A stretch of 64,000 nucleotides of DNA. Origin: Hominimerdicola alba. Lineage in GTDB: Bacteria > Bacillota > Clostridia > Oscillospirales > Ruminococcaceae. The stretch lies in assembly GCF_900112155.1 (NCBI RefSeq), contig NZ_FOKQ01000008.1:1-64000 (forward strand), in the 5' to 3' direction. The first letter of the stretch is position 1. Each line of letters opens with the position of its first letter. Position numbers and translations under genes: made by a program. Shown here piece by piece: positions 31,853 to 41,199 of this stretch. Under the pieces are notes generated by a model. It worked only from the letters and a program-made list of their open reading frames with translations, was not told the DNA's origin and did not search any database.

Positions 31853-33027
31853 TCAGATTGGAGACTGTAAAAAACCTGATAAGTTTTCTGTCCTGTCTGG
31901 CATTGTCTGTCGGACTGGGCTATCTGATAAGCGGCAGCGGAGGTATATTCATAGCGGTGCTGCTTATCATGGCACTTATTATATCGCTGGCGATGCTGGC
32001 TCTATCCCATGCGTCAATAGATATATCCATGGGGCTTTCGGGCAATATCGTCAACAAGGGCGACGAATTGACTGCCAGACTGGAATTCAATAAAAAGTTC
32101 TTTTTCCCCAGCACCTTTATCGAGGTGGATCTGGCGGTGACCCCGAATATTGAGGGCGGTGACGGCTCTCTGGCCTACAGGTTCATTTGTACGGGTCTGC
32201 GTGGAGACAGTATAGAGATACCGCTGAAAGCCATACTTTGCGGCGGCGCTGAGGTTACTGTGGAGAAGATAACATTCACTGATTATCTTGGTTTGTTCAA
32301 CATGAAAAAGAAGACTCTTCCAGAAAAATGCACCGTGAAGATACTTCCGAGGATACCCGATACAGGCTCCCAGAGCGAAGTGCTGAGGTCGGTATCCCAG
32401 AATATATCCTTTGATGACAGCGATGAGGAATCCAACGAGACTTCATCTGCACTTACGGGTGTTCCCGGCTATGAGCACAGGGGCTATGTACCCGGAGATC
32501 CGCTGAAAAGAGTTAACTGGAAGCTGAGTTCCAAAAAGGATCAGCTGATGGTAAGGCTTGATGAGAAGGTGACTTCTTCCAGCCAGATATTCAGAATGGA
32601 TCTGCCGCCCTGCCCGACACCTGATCTGATAAGCTATACCATGATGGATATCACGATAGAGGGTTCGCTGGCTATGCTTTCGATGCTGATTAGATCGGGG
32701 TATGAGAGTGAGTACAACTATTTCATCGACGATAAATGGGAAATGGCTGAGATAGCCGATGAGGTGTCGCTGATACAGCTTCAGGAGAGATTGGCGGGCA
32801 TCACGCCTTATCCCAATGAACGCAGAATGGTCGATCATGAGATAAACGAAAAGGGTAAGGCGATGATATGCTTTACTTCATGCACCGGACAGATGACTGA
32901 TCAGCTGGCTGAACTTATGGAGAATTTTGAGGGCACGCTGGTTGTCGTTAAAGAGAGCGGACTGGGTGCTGTCAGGAACGATATGTGGACAGTCAGCCGT
33001 GAATTTGAATTTGAAAAATTAACTTAA
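31849..33027 (+). CDS. DUF58 membrane protein
   Basis: 392 aa from GTG 31849, overlapping the MoxR stop. Two N-terminal membrane helices (NLISFLSCLALSVGLGYLI; GGIFIAVLLIMALIISLAML) are followed by a soluble beta-rich domain and the DUF58 signature around VPGYEHRGYVPGDPLKRVNWKLSSKKDQLMV. DUF58 proteins are the standard partners of MoxR ATPases and sit between them and transglutaminase proteins, as here. The role is membrane-linked assembly or envelope physiology; nothing more specific can be said. Confidence 0.9.
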   Translation: MIRLETVKNLISFLSCLALSVGLGYLISGSGGIFIAVLLIMALIISLAMLALSHASIDISMGLSGNIVNKGDELTARLEFNKKFFFPSTFIEVDLAVTPNIEGGDGSLAYRFICTGLRGDSIEIPLKAILCGGAEVTVEKITFTDYLGLFNMKKKTLPEKCTVKILPRIPDTGSQSEVLRSVSQNISFDDSDEESNETSSALTGVPGYEHRGYVPGDPLKRVNWKLSSKKDQLMVRLDEKVTSSSQIFRMDLPPCPTPDLISYTMMDITIEGSLAMLSMLIRSGYESEYNYFIDDKWEMAEIADEVSLIQLQERLAGITPYPNERRMVDHEINEKGKAMICFTSCTGQMTDQLAELMENFEGTLVVVKESGLGAVRNDMWTVSREFEFEKLT

Positions 33028-33041
33028 AGGGGGCGCGAGCC

Positions 33042-35267
33042 ATGACTGATAAGAAAGAACCGCTGAAATGGCTCTATGCTTCCATAGCTAAATACTTTCT
33101 TCCGCTGCTGCTGGGTGCGGTCGTGATGAATGTTATATTCGGAACTTACTATGATTACTTCGTCAAGACTGTTACAGCGGGCTTCGTTGCATACGAATGT
33201 ATTCTTTTCTGGTTTTTTGAAAAGATAAAGAAGCGGAAGGGATGGCGTTTCTTTATTTATATCACACTGGGACTGGTGATACTTGTTGTCTCGGGGTGGC
33301 TGATAGGCAACGGCTGGCAGCAAACGGGTGTCAGCTTTATTGACTGGTTTTACGTGAACTCACAGGAAGTGGGTTCGGTGACTTACTATAATGCCTTTCT
33401 GTTTGTAGGTATGGGATTTTTCATCATATCTATACTCTACTATTTTACCGTTTACAGGTTCAGGATATTCGGTGTTATGCTGACAACCATGTTTCCATTC
33501 GTTATCTACGGTAAGCGTGCACAGAACCTTAATACCCTCAGCCTTACTTTCATGATGACTGTTTTCCTTGCGATGATGATCCATCAGAAGAGGGTAGCAG
33601 ACGATTATACCGAAAAGCAGAAGCGCAACATAATAATGAACCGCTCCTATGCCATCGGTATATCGCTGTTCGTTACTTTTGTAGGTGCTTTGACCATGCT
33701 TCTGCCAAAGCCTGAATATAGGTCACAGCTTGAAGCAAACAAAGGTATTTTCAAGTATTATCTCAACTCAAACACCACGGATTACGATGACCTGAATGAT
33801 GTATCCTCACCGAGATTCGGTGCTGATTCGACAGGAGAGATACTGTTCACCATTGATACATCTAAGAATGTTGAATCTGTTTATATGCGCAGGCAGTCCT
33901 TTGATCTGTTCAGAGCGGATCAGTGGGTGCTGAGGAACGAATACAGGGATTGGTACGGTGCCGAGGACGGTACGGATAATATAGTTAATTCGCCGTTATA
34001 TATGCATAAGCTTCTGAAGTCCATGGCGGCTACAGGCAGGTATGAGGATCTTGGACTTACGGAAGATCTGTTCGGTAAAGAGTACAAGAGCAAGATCTGG
34101 CTGAACCTTTCAGGTCCGACATACAGCCCCAGTTATATACCCGCTCCGCTAATGGCAGAAACTGAAAGCCTTGATTACGGATTCAGGAACGTTCATGGTG
34201 AGTTCTACTACAAGAGCAGATATTCATCGGCTTACGGCGGCCTTGGAGTCAGCTACGGCTGTGTTTCCGAGGAGGGCGAAGAGTATGATTATGTCAGCCG
34301 TCTGCCCTTCAGCTGGGAAAGCTTCGAGAAGATGATGACCAGGGGCGTTTACTACGGTGATGTCAGCCCCGAGGATTACTCACAGGTGCTCAGTATCTAC
34401 GAGCGCTACACCGATAAGGGCGGTGTGACTGATAACATCGAAAAGCTTGCAAAGGAAATAACAAAGGACTGCAAGACCGATTTTGATAAGTGCTCGGCGA
34501 TAGTTGATTATTTCGAGGATAACGGCTATATCTACGACCTTGAATATATACCCGATGATGAATCCATAGATTATTTCCTCTTCGAGAGCAAGACAGGTGT
34601 ATGTACCAGCTATGCTACTTCAATGGTGCTGATGGCAAGGGCGCTGGATATCCCTTCAAGATATGTTGAGGGATTTGCGGCTTATGAAAGAAATGACGAT
34701 GGCGATCTGGTTGTCCGTGACAGCCATGCTCATGCCTTTGTTGAGGTATACATCCCCGGCGCAGGCTGGGTGACTTTCGACCCGACAGTACCGGATTACA
34801 AGGGTACAGAGAACTACGGCGGTAATAACGCTGCAAATGTTATCAGGACATTCATGGATTATTTCAGCAAGATAGCACTGTTTTTGGGCGTTGTGTTCGT
34901 GCTCGTATTCGTGATATTTATCGACAGGATAATCGAGCTGTTCTTCCGCATTAGGATGAAGTTCCGCAAGACAACACAGGAGAAATCTCTGGCTCTGTAT
35001 GAGCGTATAGTTCGTCTGCTGGAGATATCATCGGACAAGGATATGCATATCCGCGGTATGACACCCGGTGAGATACTTGATATGGGTAGCGAGAGAGGTG
35101 CTGAGATAACCAGGGCTGTCAGCCTGTTTGAGCAGGTATGCTTTGGCGGATACAAGCCTGCGGATGTTGAATTCGAGGCGGCTTACAGCTGTTATAAGCA
35201 GAGCTGGAAAGCTCTTGCGGGTAAGCTGAAAAAGCGCAAAGATAAAGCAGAGATTTCTGAGAGCTAA
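33042..35267 (+). CDS. transglutaminase-like membrane protein (TgpA-type)
   Basis: 741 aa, ATG preceded by AAAGGGGG. Five or six membrane helices occupy residues 15-210, followed by a large external region. The transglutaminase core has the full Cys-His-Asp triad: GVCTSYATSMVLMARAL, DSHAHAFVEVYI and WVTFDPTV. One more helix (FLGVVFVLVFVIFIDRI) leads to a C-terminal cytosolic domain that looks like DUF4129. The MoxR-DUF58-transglutaminase order is conserved in many bacteria. The substrate is unknown; the papain-like fold may cleave rather than link. Confidence 0.92.
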   Translation: MTDKKEPLKWLYASIAKYFLPLLLGAVVMNVIFGTYYDYFVKTVTAGFVAYECILFWFFEKIKKRKGWRFFIYITLGLVILVVSGWLIGNGWQQTGVSFIDWFYVNSQEVGSVTYYNAFLFVGMGFFIISILYYFTVYRFRIFGVMLTTMFPFVIYGKRAQNLNTLSLTFMMTVFLAMMIHQKRVADDYTEKQKRNIIMNRSYAIGISLFVTFVGALTMLLPKPEYRSQLEANKGIFKYYLNSNTTDYDDLNDVSSPRFGADSTGEILFTIDTSKNVESVYMRRQSFDLFRADQWVLRNEYRDWYGAEDGTDNIVNSPLYMHKLLKSMAATGRYEDLGLTEDLFGKEYKSKIWLNLSGPTYSPSYIPAPLMAETESLDYGFRNVHGEFYYKSRYSSAYGGLGVSYGCVSEEGEEYDYVSRLPFSWESFEKMMTRGVYYGDVSPEDYSQVLSIYERYTDKGGVTDNIEKLAKEITKDCKTDFDKCSAIVDYFEDNGYIYDLEYIPDDESIDYFLFESKTGVCTSYATSMVLMARALDIPSRYVEGFAAYERNDDGDLVVRDSHAHAFVEVYIPGAGWVTFDPTVPDYKGTENYGGNNAANVIRTFMDYFSKIALFLGVVFVLVFVIFIDRIIELFFRIRMKFRKTTQEKSLALYERIVRLLEISSDKDMHIRGMTPGEILDMGSERGAEITRAVSLFEQVCFGGYKPADVEFEAAYSCYKQSWKALAGKLKKRKDKAEISES

Positions 35268-35279
35268 AGGAGCATAAAA

Positions 35280-35825
35280 ATGAGTATTATCAGAGATATC
35301 GTCCACGATAAGGATGGCTTGGGCTGGCTTTACGGCAAGTTTGATTCTGATTCGTTTTTTCAGGGTGAAATGAGCATTACAATATACGGCGAAAGCGATG
35401 ATTATATTGAATATGCGGAAAAATGCGTGGTTCACTATAACCGTCTGAAAGATGATTCAGGGTTTATGGCTGATCTGCGCGACAAGCTGGCGAAGTTCAT
35501 GTATTATATGCGTAATGAGTGGGAGGCTATGGGCATATACGATGATATTGCCGAGGATACTGACAAGGCTGTGGCAGATTTTGAATCCGGCGGGGATATA
35601 CTGAAATATCTCACAAGACCTTACCTTAATGTGGAGATTCCCGAAGACGGTACCGACGAGATAGGTTACAGCATCGTGGCGGAGTGCCCATGGGAGCCCG
35701 AGCATCAATGTTCGATCATCGTAAGGGGAGATCAGCTGAAATATGTTGGTCCCGATGACGGCAGCACGCCTTGGGATGATGATGACCAGTATTACTGCAT
35801 CTGGCTTGACGAAGAGACGGAATGA
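35280..35825 (+). CDS. hypothetical acidic protein
   Basis: 181 aa, ATG with AAAGGAG upstream, 12 bases after the transglutaminase gene. Acidic, cytosolic, with DGLGWLYGKFDSDSFFQGEM near the start and strands such as IGYSIVAECPWEPEHQCSIIV; ends in aspartate runs (DDGSTPWDDDDQ). It resembles the small immunity-like DUF6985 type families, but only by general form. Probably the fourth gene of the MoxR operon or a hitch-hiker. Confidence 0.7.
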   Translation: MSIIRDIVHDKDGLGWLYGKFDSDSFFQGEMSITIYGESDDYIEYAEKCVVHYNRLKDDSGFMADLRDKLAKFMYYMRNEWEAMGIYDDIAEDTDKAVADFESGGDILKYLTRPYLNVEIPEDGTDEIGYSIVAECPWEPEHQCSIIVRGDQLKYVGPDDGSTPWDDDDQYYCIWLDEETE

Positions 35826-35847
35826 TCCGCATATAGTAGGATAATAT

Positions 35848-36423
35848 ATGGAAGATCGTTTTGAAATCGTCATGCTCGGTGTTCTCACGCTGCTTGATAT
35901 CGTGCTTTTGATCAACCTTAGATCAAAGATCAAGGCGGAGCGGAAATATACCTCATCATGCGAAAAAATGTCAGCGGTGGTTGAGGACATTTCCAAAAAG
36001 AAGCTTGCAAACAGCATGTTGTACTCGTTCATCGTAAAAGCTGAGAATGGCTGCACATACAATGTCAGCTCAAGCAGTTTCTCTTCGGCATTGATAATGA
36101 AGGGCAGCACCGTTAAGATACTCGTCCCCCAGGGTGCTCCTGCACGAACAGACGAAGACAAATATATGGAGTCCGTCGTCATGGGCGGAAGAGAAGCGCT
36201 AAACTCTCTTTCGCATGAGGAAAAACTCCGACTGAACGACTATTTAAGCCGCAAGTCAGACGATAGCATCACTGCCGCGAGAATGATGATGGAAAACAAC
36301 GTGGCGACCCTCGCTTCGGACGGAAGAGAACTGAAAAATGAGATAATCCCACTAGGAGTGCTCGCAGGTGTCGTTAGTCTGATCATACTCGTCTTTTGCT
36401 TTACGGTGCTTTTCGGCAGGTGA
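35848..36423 (+). CDS. hypothetical membrane protein with two transmembrane helices
   Basis: 191 aa. One helix at the start (VMLGVLTLLDIVLLINL) and one at the end (LGVLAGVVSLIILVFCFTVLF) flank a soluble part. The stretch KAENGCTYNVSSSSFSSALIMKGSTVKILV is like the short beta domain of DUF3592-type membrane proteins. No catalytic residues are seen. The ribosome site is weak (TAGGATAATAT). It is followed by a bidirectional terminator shared with queA. Function unknown. Confidence 0.65.
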   Translation: MEDRFEIVMLGVLTLLDIVLLINLRSKIKAERKYTSSCEKMSAVVEDISKKKLANSMLYSFIVKAENGCTYNVSSSSFSSALIMKGSTVKILVPQGAPARTDEDKYMESVVMGGREALNSLSHEEKLRLNDYLSRKSDDSITAARMMMENNVATLASDGRELKNEIIPLGVLAGVVSLIILVFCFTVLFGR

Positions 36424-36491
36424 CCGCATTCTTAGATGATTTTTAAAATTGTCTGCAAAGCGGACTCAATGTATATATCATAATAAACAAC

Positions 36492-36524
36492 AAAGACCGC
36501 AAACTAATTGATTTGCGGTCTTTT
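36492..36524. terminator. bidirectional terminator
   Basis: AAAGACCGCAAA / TTTGCGGTCTTTT hairpin lies between the convergent 35848 and queA genes; T-runs occur on both sides. Confidence 0.9.
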
Positions 36525-36530
36525 CTTCTA

Positions 36531-37601
36531 TCATTTATCTTCTTTTATACTGTCTGCAATAAACATAGAATCTCCGAAAGAGAAGAATCGGTATTTTTCT
36601 TCAACGGCTATTTTATAGGCATTCATGGTGTTTTCATAGCCTGCAAAAGCGGATACAAGCATTATGAGGGTGCTTTCCGGCAGGTGGAAATTTGTTATCA
36701 GTCCATCGAGAACTTTGAATTCAAATCCAGGATAGATGAATATTTCAGTGAAACCGTCGCAGGGCTTTATCTCGCCGTGGAATGCGGCTACACTTTCGAG
36801 GGTTCGGCAGGATGTTGTTCCTACTGCGATAACGCGTCCGCCCTCTGCCTTTGTTTTGTTGATGAGGTCAGCGGTGCGCTTGGGAAGCTCGTAGTGTTCA
36901 CGGTGCATTTTGTGGTCGAGAACTTTGTCTTCCTTAACAGGTCTGAAAGTACCCAGACCGACGTGAAGAGTCACATAGGCGATATTGACACCCATTTTCT
37001 CGATATCTGCCAGCTGTTCCTTGGTAAAGTGCAGACCTGCCGTGGGAGCGGCAGAAGAGCCTATCTCGTTAGAATATACTGTCTGGTAGCGCTCCTTATC
37101 TTTGAGTTTTTCGGTTATGTAGGGTGGCAGTGGCATCTGACCTATCTCGTCAAGGGCGGCAAAGAAATTGGTTGATTCACTGCACTCAAATTTAGCAATA
37201 CGGTTGCCGTCTTCAAGAACTTCTGTTATCTCGGCGGTGAGTAGTCCGTTGCCGAAAACGAAACGCCTGCCCACGCGGGCTTTTTTACCCGGGCGGCAGA
37301 GGATCTCCCATTCCATATTTCCGCGCTGTTCAACCAGCAGGAATTCGATGAATGAGTGAGTATCCTCGGTCTCCCCGTAGATCCTGGCGGGAAGTACTCG
37401 CGAATCGTTCAGAACCAACAGGTCACCTTTTTTCAGATGATCGCATAGATTATAGAAATGGTCGTGGCCGACCTCACCTGTGGTGCGGTCAAGGCAAAGC
37501 ATCCTTGATGCGTTTCTTGGCTCGATGGGGGTCTGGGCTATGAGTTCCTGTGGGAGCTCATAGAAAAAATCGGACTTTTTCATGTTGTTCAGGTCTAGCA
37601 T
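36531..37601 (-). CDS. queA: tRNA S-adenosylmethionine ribosyltransferase-isomerase
   Basis: 356 aa, ATG with AAGGAGAG upstream. Hallmarks of QueA are present: DFFYELPQELIAQTPIEPR, LLVLNDSRVLPARIYG, GSSAAPTAGLHFT, VTLHVGLGTFRPV and THSFIEFLLVEQRG. It uses SAM to turn 7-aminomethyl-7-deazaguanine in tRNA into epoxyqueuosine, the penultimate step of queuosine synthesis. Cytosolic. Monocistronic here; no tgt gene is adjacent. Length is normal for the family. Confidence 0.96.
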   Translation of the reverse strand: MLDLNNMKKSDFFYELPQELIAQTPIEPRNASRMLCLDRTTGEVGHDHFYNLCDHLKKGDLLVLNDSRVLPARIYGETEDTHSFIEFLLVEQRGNMEWEILCRPGKKARVGRRFVFGNGLLTAEITEVLEDGNRIAKFECSESTNFFAALDEIGQMPLPPYITEKLKDKERYQTVYSNEIGSSAAPTAGLHFTKEQLADIEKMGVNIAYVTLHVGLGTFRPVKEDKVLDHKMHREHYELPKRTADLINKTKAEGGRVIAVGTTSCRTLESVAAFHGEIKPCDGFTEIFIYPGFEFKVLDGLITNFHLPESTLIMLVSAFAGYENTMNAYKIAVEEKYRFFSFGDSMFIADSIKEDK

Positions 37602-37714
37602 TTTAAACTCTCCTTGCTTATATCGTATGCCGCGTTATATACAAAATTCTTAGCGGCTTGCTGACAATTTACAGAAAATTCATATAAAACTTTTCGGAAC
37701 ATGGGCGCTTTCTA

Positions 37715-37743
37715 TTGACAAGCGGCGGAATATGTGTTATCCT
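37715..37743 (+). promoter_or_regulatory. promoter of the lysine riboswitch transcript
   Basis: TTGACA, 17 bases, TATCCT, ending 12 bases ahead of the aptamer. Confidence 0.7.
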
Positions 37744-37754
37744 TTATTTCAGAA

Positions 37755-37950
37755 CAGATAGAGGTGCAGTTGAAAAGAGTAGCACGGTCTGTCCTTTGAG
37801 ATTTTTCCCGAGGACTTAGCACCCCATGCCGAATGACCGATGTGAAAGGTAAAACTGCCGAAGCTGCGATGTGGGAAATCGTTTGCTGACTGATGGTTTA
37901 ATAGGTCATCGGTTGTCATCATGACTTTATGATGGAGTGCTATCGGCGGA
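37755..37950 (+). promoter_or_regulatory. lysine riboswitch (L-box)
   Basis: The conserved L-box sequence blocks appear in order: AGATAGAGGTGCAG (37755 on), GTAGC, CCGAGGA, GTGAAAGGT, ACTGCCGAAGC and a closing GGAGTGCTATC that pairs with the first block. The downstream genes asd, dapA and dapB make diaminopimelate and lysine, exactly the expected target. It senses lysine and stops transcription at the terminator that follows. Assignment is by motif and context; a covariance search was not run. Confidence 0.9.
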
Positions 37951-37990
37951 AAATTTATTTTGCCAACATTCTTATTATATTGTATGATGC

Positions 37991-38014
37991 GCCGGTTTTC
38001 AACCGGTTTTTTTG
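37991..38014 (+). terminator. riboswitch-controlled terminator
   Basis: CCGGTT-TTC-AACCGG followed by seven T, about 40 bases after the aptamer and 100 before asd. The expression platform of the lysine riboswitch. Confidence 0.85.
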
Positions 38015-38116
38015 TTATTTGTCAATTTTTTATGTTTTGCGCAAAATTTCGGCGCGGTACAGCTGATGATTTGGCTATCGTGACGATGAGCGTGAGAGGA
38101 AAAGGAGTTTTTTGTT

Positions 38117-39202
38117 ATGGAAAAGAAATTTAAGGTAGGTATCATCGGTGCGACCGGTATGGTAGGTCAGAGATTTTCTCTGCTTCTCGACAAGCACCCC
38201 TGGTTCGATGTAGTATGTCTGGCAGCTTCCCCCAGAAGCGCAGGCAAGACTTATAAAGAGGCAGCAGGCAGCAAGTGGAAGCTGGCTGATCCTATGCCCA
38301 AGTCCATGGAGGATATGGTTATCCTCAACGCAGAGGATGATGTTGAGAAGATCGCTTCTATGGTTGACTTCGTATTCTGCGCAGTTGATATGAAGAAGGA
38401 CGAGATCAGAGCTCTGGAAGAGAAATACGCTAAGGCTGAATGCCCTGTTGTTTCCAACAACTCTGCTCACAGACATACCGATGACGTTCCTATGGTAATC
38501 CCTGAGATCAACCCTGAGCACATCGAGATCATCGCTTCCCAGAGAAAGAGACTGGGCTCAAAGAGAGGCTTCATCGCTGTTAAGTCCAACTGCTCACTGC
38601 AGAGCTACGTTCCCGCACTGGCTCCTCTGCACGCTAAGTACAAGGTAACCAAGGCTCTTGCCTGCACATATCAGGCGATCAGCGGCGCAGGCAGAACTTT
38701 CGAGACATGGCCTGAGATGCTGGATAACGTTATCCCTTACATCGGCGGTGAGGAGGAGAAGAGTGAGCAGGAGCCTATGAAGATCTGGGGCAAGATCGAG
38801 GGCGACAAGATCGTTGACGCTACAACTCCCGCGATCACTGCACAGTGCCTGAGAGTTCCCGTTTCCGATGGTCATACTGCTGCTGTATTCGTAAGCTTTG
38901 AGAACAAGCCCAGCAAGGAAGAGATCCTTCAGACATGGAAGGAATTCGCTGGTGTTCCTCAGGAGATCAATCTGCCTTCCGCTCCCAAGCAGTTCCTGAA
39001 CTACTTTGAGGAGAACGATAGACCTCAGGCTAAGCTCGACAGAAACCTCGAGGGTGGCATGGCTGTTTCCATCGGCAGACTGAGAGAAGATACTCAGTAT
39101 GATTACAAGTTCGTTTGCCTGTCTCACAACACACTGAGAGGCGCTGCAGGCGGTGCTGTTCTGCTGGCTGAGCTTCTGGCTGCTAAGGGCTATTTTGACT
39201 AA
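38117..39202 (+). CDS. asd: aspartate-semialdehyde dehydrogenase, archaeal/fungal-type
   Basis: 361 aa. NADPH motif GIIGATGMVGQRF at the start, catalytic cysteine C159 in SNCSLQ, and QAISGAGRTF. The sequence has the archaeal/fungal flavour of ASADH (AVKSNCSLQSYVPALAPL, YIGGEEEK) rather than the common bacterial form. It reduces aspartyl phosphate to aspartate semialdehyde for lysine, methionine, threonine and diaminopimelate. First gene of the lysine-riboswitch operon; ribosome site AAAGGAG. A hairpin of GC bases near 39219-39254 separates it from dapA. Confidence 0.95.
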   Translation: MEKKFKVGIIGATGMVGQRFSLLLDKHPWFDVVCLAASPRSAGKTYKEAAGSKWKLADPMPKSMEDMVILNAEDDVEKIASMVDFVFCAVDMKKDEIRALEEKYAKAECPVVSNNSAHRHTDDVPMVIPEINPEHIEIIASQRKRLGSKRGFIAVKSNCSLQSYVPALAPLHAKYKVTKALACTYQAISGAGRTFETWPEMLDNVIPYIGGEEEKSEQEPMKIWGKIEGDKIVDATTPAITAQCLRVPVSDGHTAAVFVSFENKPSKEEILQTWKEFAGVPQEINLPSAPKQFLNYFEENDRPQAKLDRNLEGGMAVSIGRLREDTQYDYKFVCLSHNTLRGAAGGAVLLAELLAAKGYFD

Positions 39203-39297
39203 TTATAAAAGATGATTTGGTCGGCGGGCGGCTATATATGTCGCCGCGGCAGACCTTCAACAAAGATCATTGATCTTAACGATCAAGGAGAATTATT

Positions 39298-40194
39298 ATG
39301 AAGAATACCATTTTTACAGGCGCAGGCGTTGCTATCGTAACACCTATGAACGCCGACGGTTCTATCAATTACGATAAGCTAGGTGAGCTTATCGAATGGC
39401 AGATAGCTGAGGGTACTGACGCTATCATCATCTGCGGTACTACAGGCGAAAGCTCTACAATGGGTGATGACGAGCACGTTGAGGCTATCAGATACGCTGT
39501 CGAAAAGGTAAACCACAGGATACCTGTTATCGCAGGTACAGGTTCTAACCACACCGAATATGCTGTTGGTCTTTCGAAGAAGGCTGAGGAGCTGGGTGCT
39601 GATGCTGTTCTGCTGGTTACACCTTACTACAACAAGACTTCTCAGAAGGGTCTGATTGTACACTACACCACCATCGCAAATGCTATCAATATCCCCATAA
39701 TCCTTTACAATGTTCCTTCCAGAACAGGTGTTAACATCACTCCCGAAACTCTGAAGGAGCTGTCAAAAGTAAAGAACATCGTGGCTGTTAAGGAAGCAAG
39801 CGGCAATATCTCGCAGATAGCAAGAGTTGCAGCACTCTGCGGCGATGATCTGGATATCTACTCAGGTAATGACGATCAGATCGTTCCTATCATGGCACTG
39901 GGTGGCAAGGGCGTTATCTCTGTTCTGTCCAACGTTATGCCTAAGGAAACTCACGAGATCACTCAGCTTTGTCTGGAGAACAAGTATCCCGAGGCACAGG
40001 CTAAGATGAACAAGATTCTCGATTTTGCAAACAGCAACGGTCTGTTCTGCGATGTTAACCCTATCCCTGTTAAGGAAGCTCTCAACCTTATGGGCTGGGA
40101 GGTAGGCGAGTGCCGTCTGCCCCTTATCAAGATGGAAGAGGCTAAGATCGAGAAGCTCAGAGCTAAGATGGCTGAGCTGGGACTTGTAAAGTAA
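39298..40194 (+). CDS. dapA: 4-hydroxy-tetrahydrodipicolinate synthase
   Basis: 298 aa with AAGGAG upstream. The Schiff-base lysine is K165 in VAVKEASGN, the catalytic Tyr137 lies in ILYNVPSRTG, and GTTGESSTM binds pyruvate. It condenses pyruvate with aspartate semialdehyde in the first committed step to lysine and cell-wall diaminopimelate. Follows asd by 95 bases and precedes dapB; all three lie under the lysine riboswitch. Length is normal. Confidence 0.97.
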   Translation: MKNTIFTGAGVAIVTPMNADGSINYDKLGELIEWQIAEGTDAIIICGTTGESSTMGDDEHVEAIRYAVEKVNHRIPVIAGTGSNHTEYAVGLSKKAEELGADAVLLVTPYYNKTSQKGLIVHYTTIANAINIPIILYNVPSRTGVNITPETLKELSKVKNIVAVKEASGNISQIARVAALCGDDLDIYSGNDDQIVPIMALGGKGVISVLSNVMPKETHEITQLCLENKYPEAQAKMNKILDFANSNGLFCDVNPIPVKEALNLMGWEVGECRLPLIKMEEAKIEKLRAKMAELGLVK

Positions 40195-40207
40195 TAGAAC
40201 TTTCTGA

Positions 40208-40239
40208 GGGCGGAGCGGTGAACGCTCTGCCCTTTGTTT
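40208..40239 (+). terminator. GC hairpin between dapA and dapB
   Basis: GGGCGGAGCG / CGCTCTGCCC with a five-base loop and TTTGTTT. A partial terminator would lower dapB relative to dapA. Confidence 0.65.
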
Positions 40240-40271
40240 ATTGATCGTAAAAACGAAAGGACTGATAAAAA

Positions 40272-41030
40272 ATGACAAATATTGCTATATGCGGTGCTTG
40301 CGGTCACATGGGCAGAGTTATTGCCGATGTTATCAGCGGCAGAGATGACTGCAAGGTCATTGCGGGTATTGACAAGGTGACTGCGCAGTATTCTGATTTC
40401 CCCATAGTTGCAAATGTTGCCGATATGGCTGAAAAGCCCGATGTTATCATCGATTTTTCTCACCCCTCAACTCTGGATGATCTGCTGAGCTATTGTCTTT
40501 CAAACGGCACAGCTCTGGTAGTTGCAACCACGGGTTACGATGATGAGCAGACTGCTAAGATCAAGAAGGCGGCTGAACAGATACCCCTGTTCTTCACCTT
40601 TAATATGTCGCTGGGTGTTAACCTGCTGGCTGATCTTGCTCGCAGGGCTACCAAGATACTGGGCGACCAGTTCGATATCGAGATAATCGAAAAGCACCAC
40701 AACCAGAAGCTTGATGCCCCCTCGGGTACTGCTATTATGCTGGCTAATGCCATCAATGAAGAACTGGATAACAGATGCAGCTATACATATGACAGACACT
40801 CCGTTCGTGCAAAGAGAGGCAAGAACGAGATCGGTATGCACTCGGTTCGCGGCGGCACCATCGTTGGCGAGCATGAGATAATCTTTGCAGGCAGAGATGA
40901 AGTAGTAAGCCTGAAGCACGAGGCGCACTCCAAGAGCGTCTTTGCTGTTGGCTCCGTAAATGCGGCTGTTTTCCTTAAAGGAAAGGCTGCTGGTCTGTAC
41001 GCTATGGACGATCTGCTTAAAGAGAGCTAA
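40272..41030 (+). CDS. dapB: 4-hydroxy-tetrahydrodipicolinate reductase
   Basis: 252 aa. N-terminal nucleotide-binding loop (ICGACGHMGRVI), DVIIDFSHPS, the catalytic EKHHNQKLDAPSGTA block with its histidines and lysine, and SVRGGTIVGEHE. It reduces the dapA product with NAD(P)H towards diaminopimelate. Ribosome site AAAGGA. It is the last gene of the asd-dapA-dapB unit, before a terminator. Length matches the family. Confidence 0.96.
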   Translation: MTNIAICGACGHMGRVIADVISGRDDCKVIAGIDKVTAQYSDFPIVANVADMAEKPDVIIDFSHPSTLDDLLSYCLSNGTALVVATTGYDDEQTAKIKKAAEQIPLFFTFNMSLGVNLLADLARRATKILGDQFDIEIIEKHHNQKLDAPSGTAIMLANAINEELDNRCSYTYDRHSVRAKRGKNEIGMHSVRGGTIVGEHEIIFAGRDEVVSLKHEAHSKSVFAVGSVNAAVFLKGKAAGLYAMDDLLKES

Positions 41031-41054
41031 ATCTTTTTGAATATATTTTTTAGG

Positions 41055-41085
41055 AGACCTTCCCAGAAACGGGAAGGTCTTTTTA
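41055..41085 (+). terminator. intrinsic terminator of the dap operon
   Basis: GACCTTCC / GGGAAGGTC with a seven-base loop and TTTTTA. Confidence 0.88.
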
Positions 41086-41140
41086 TGTGTTGCAAATTCT
41101 GAATTACAAAAAATAAATATCGAGAAACGATAAAAAAGTA

Positions 41141-41169
41141 TTGACAATCAATTTTTGATGTGATATAAT
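41141..41169 (+). promoter_or_regulatory. consensus promoter of the paralog cluster
   Basis: TTGACA, 17 bases, TATAAT, 31 bases before the ATG of the first paralog. Confidence 0.85.
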
Positions 41170-41199
41170 ACAAATCAAGAAAGAAAGGAGAAATTGGTT

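Noticed and set aside
36513-37175. 220-codon plus-strand frame opposite queA
   Set aside because: Antisense to queA motifs; no promoter or ribosome site of its own.
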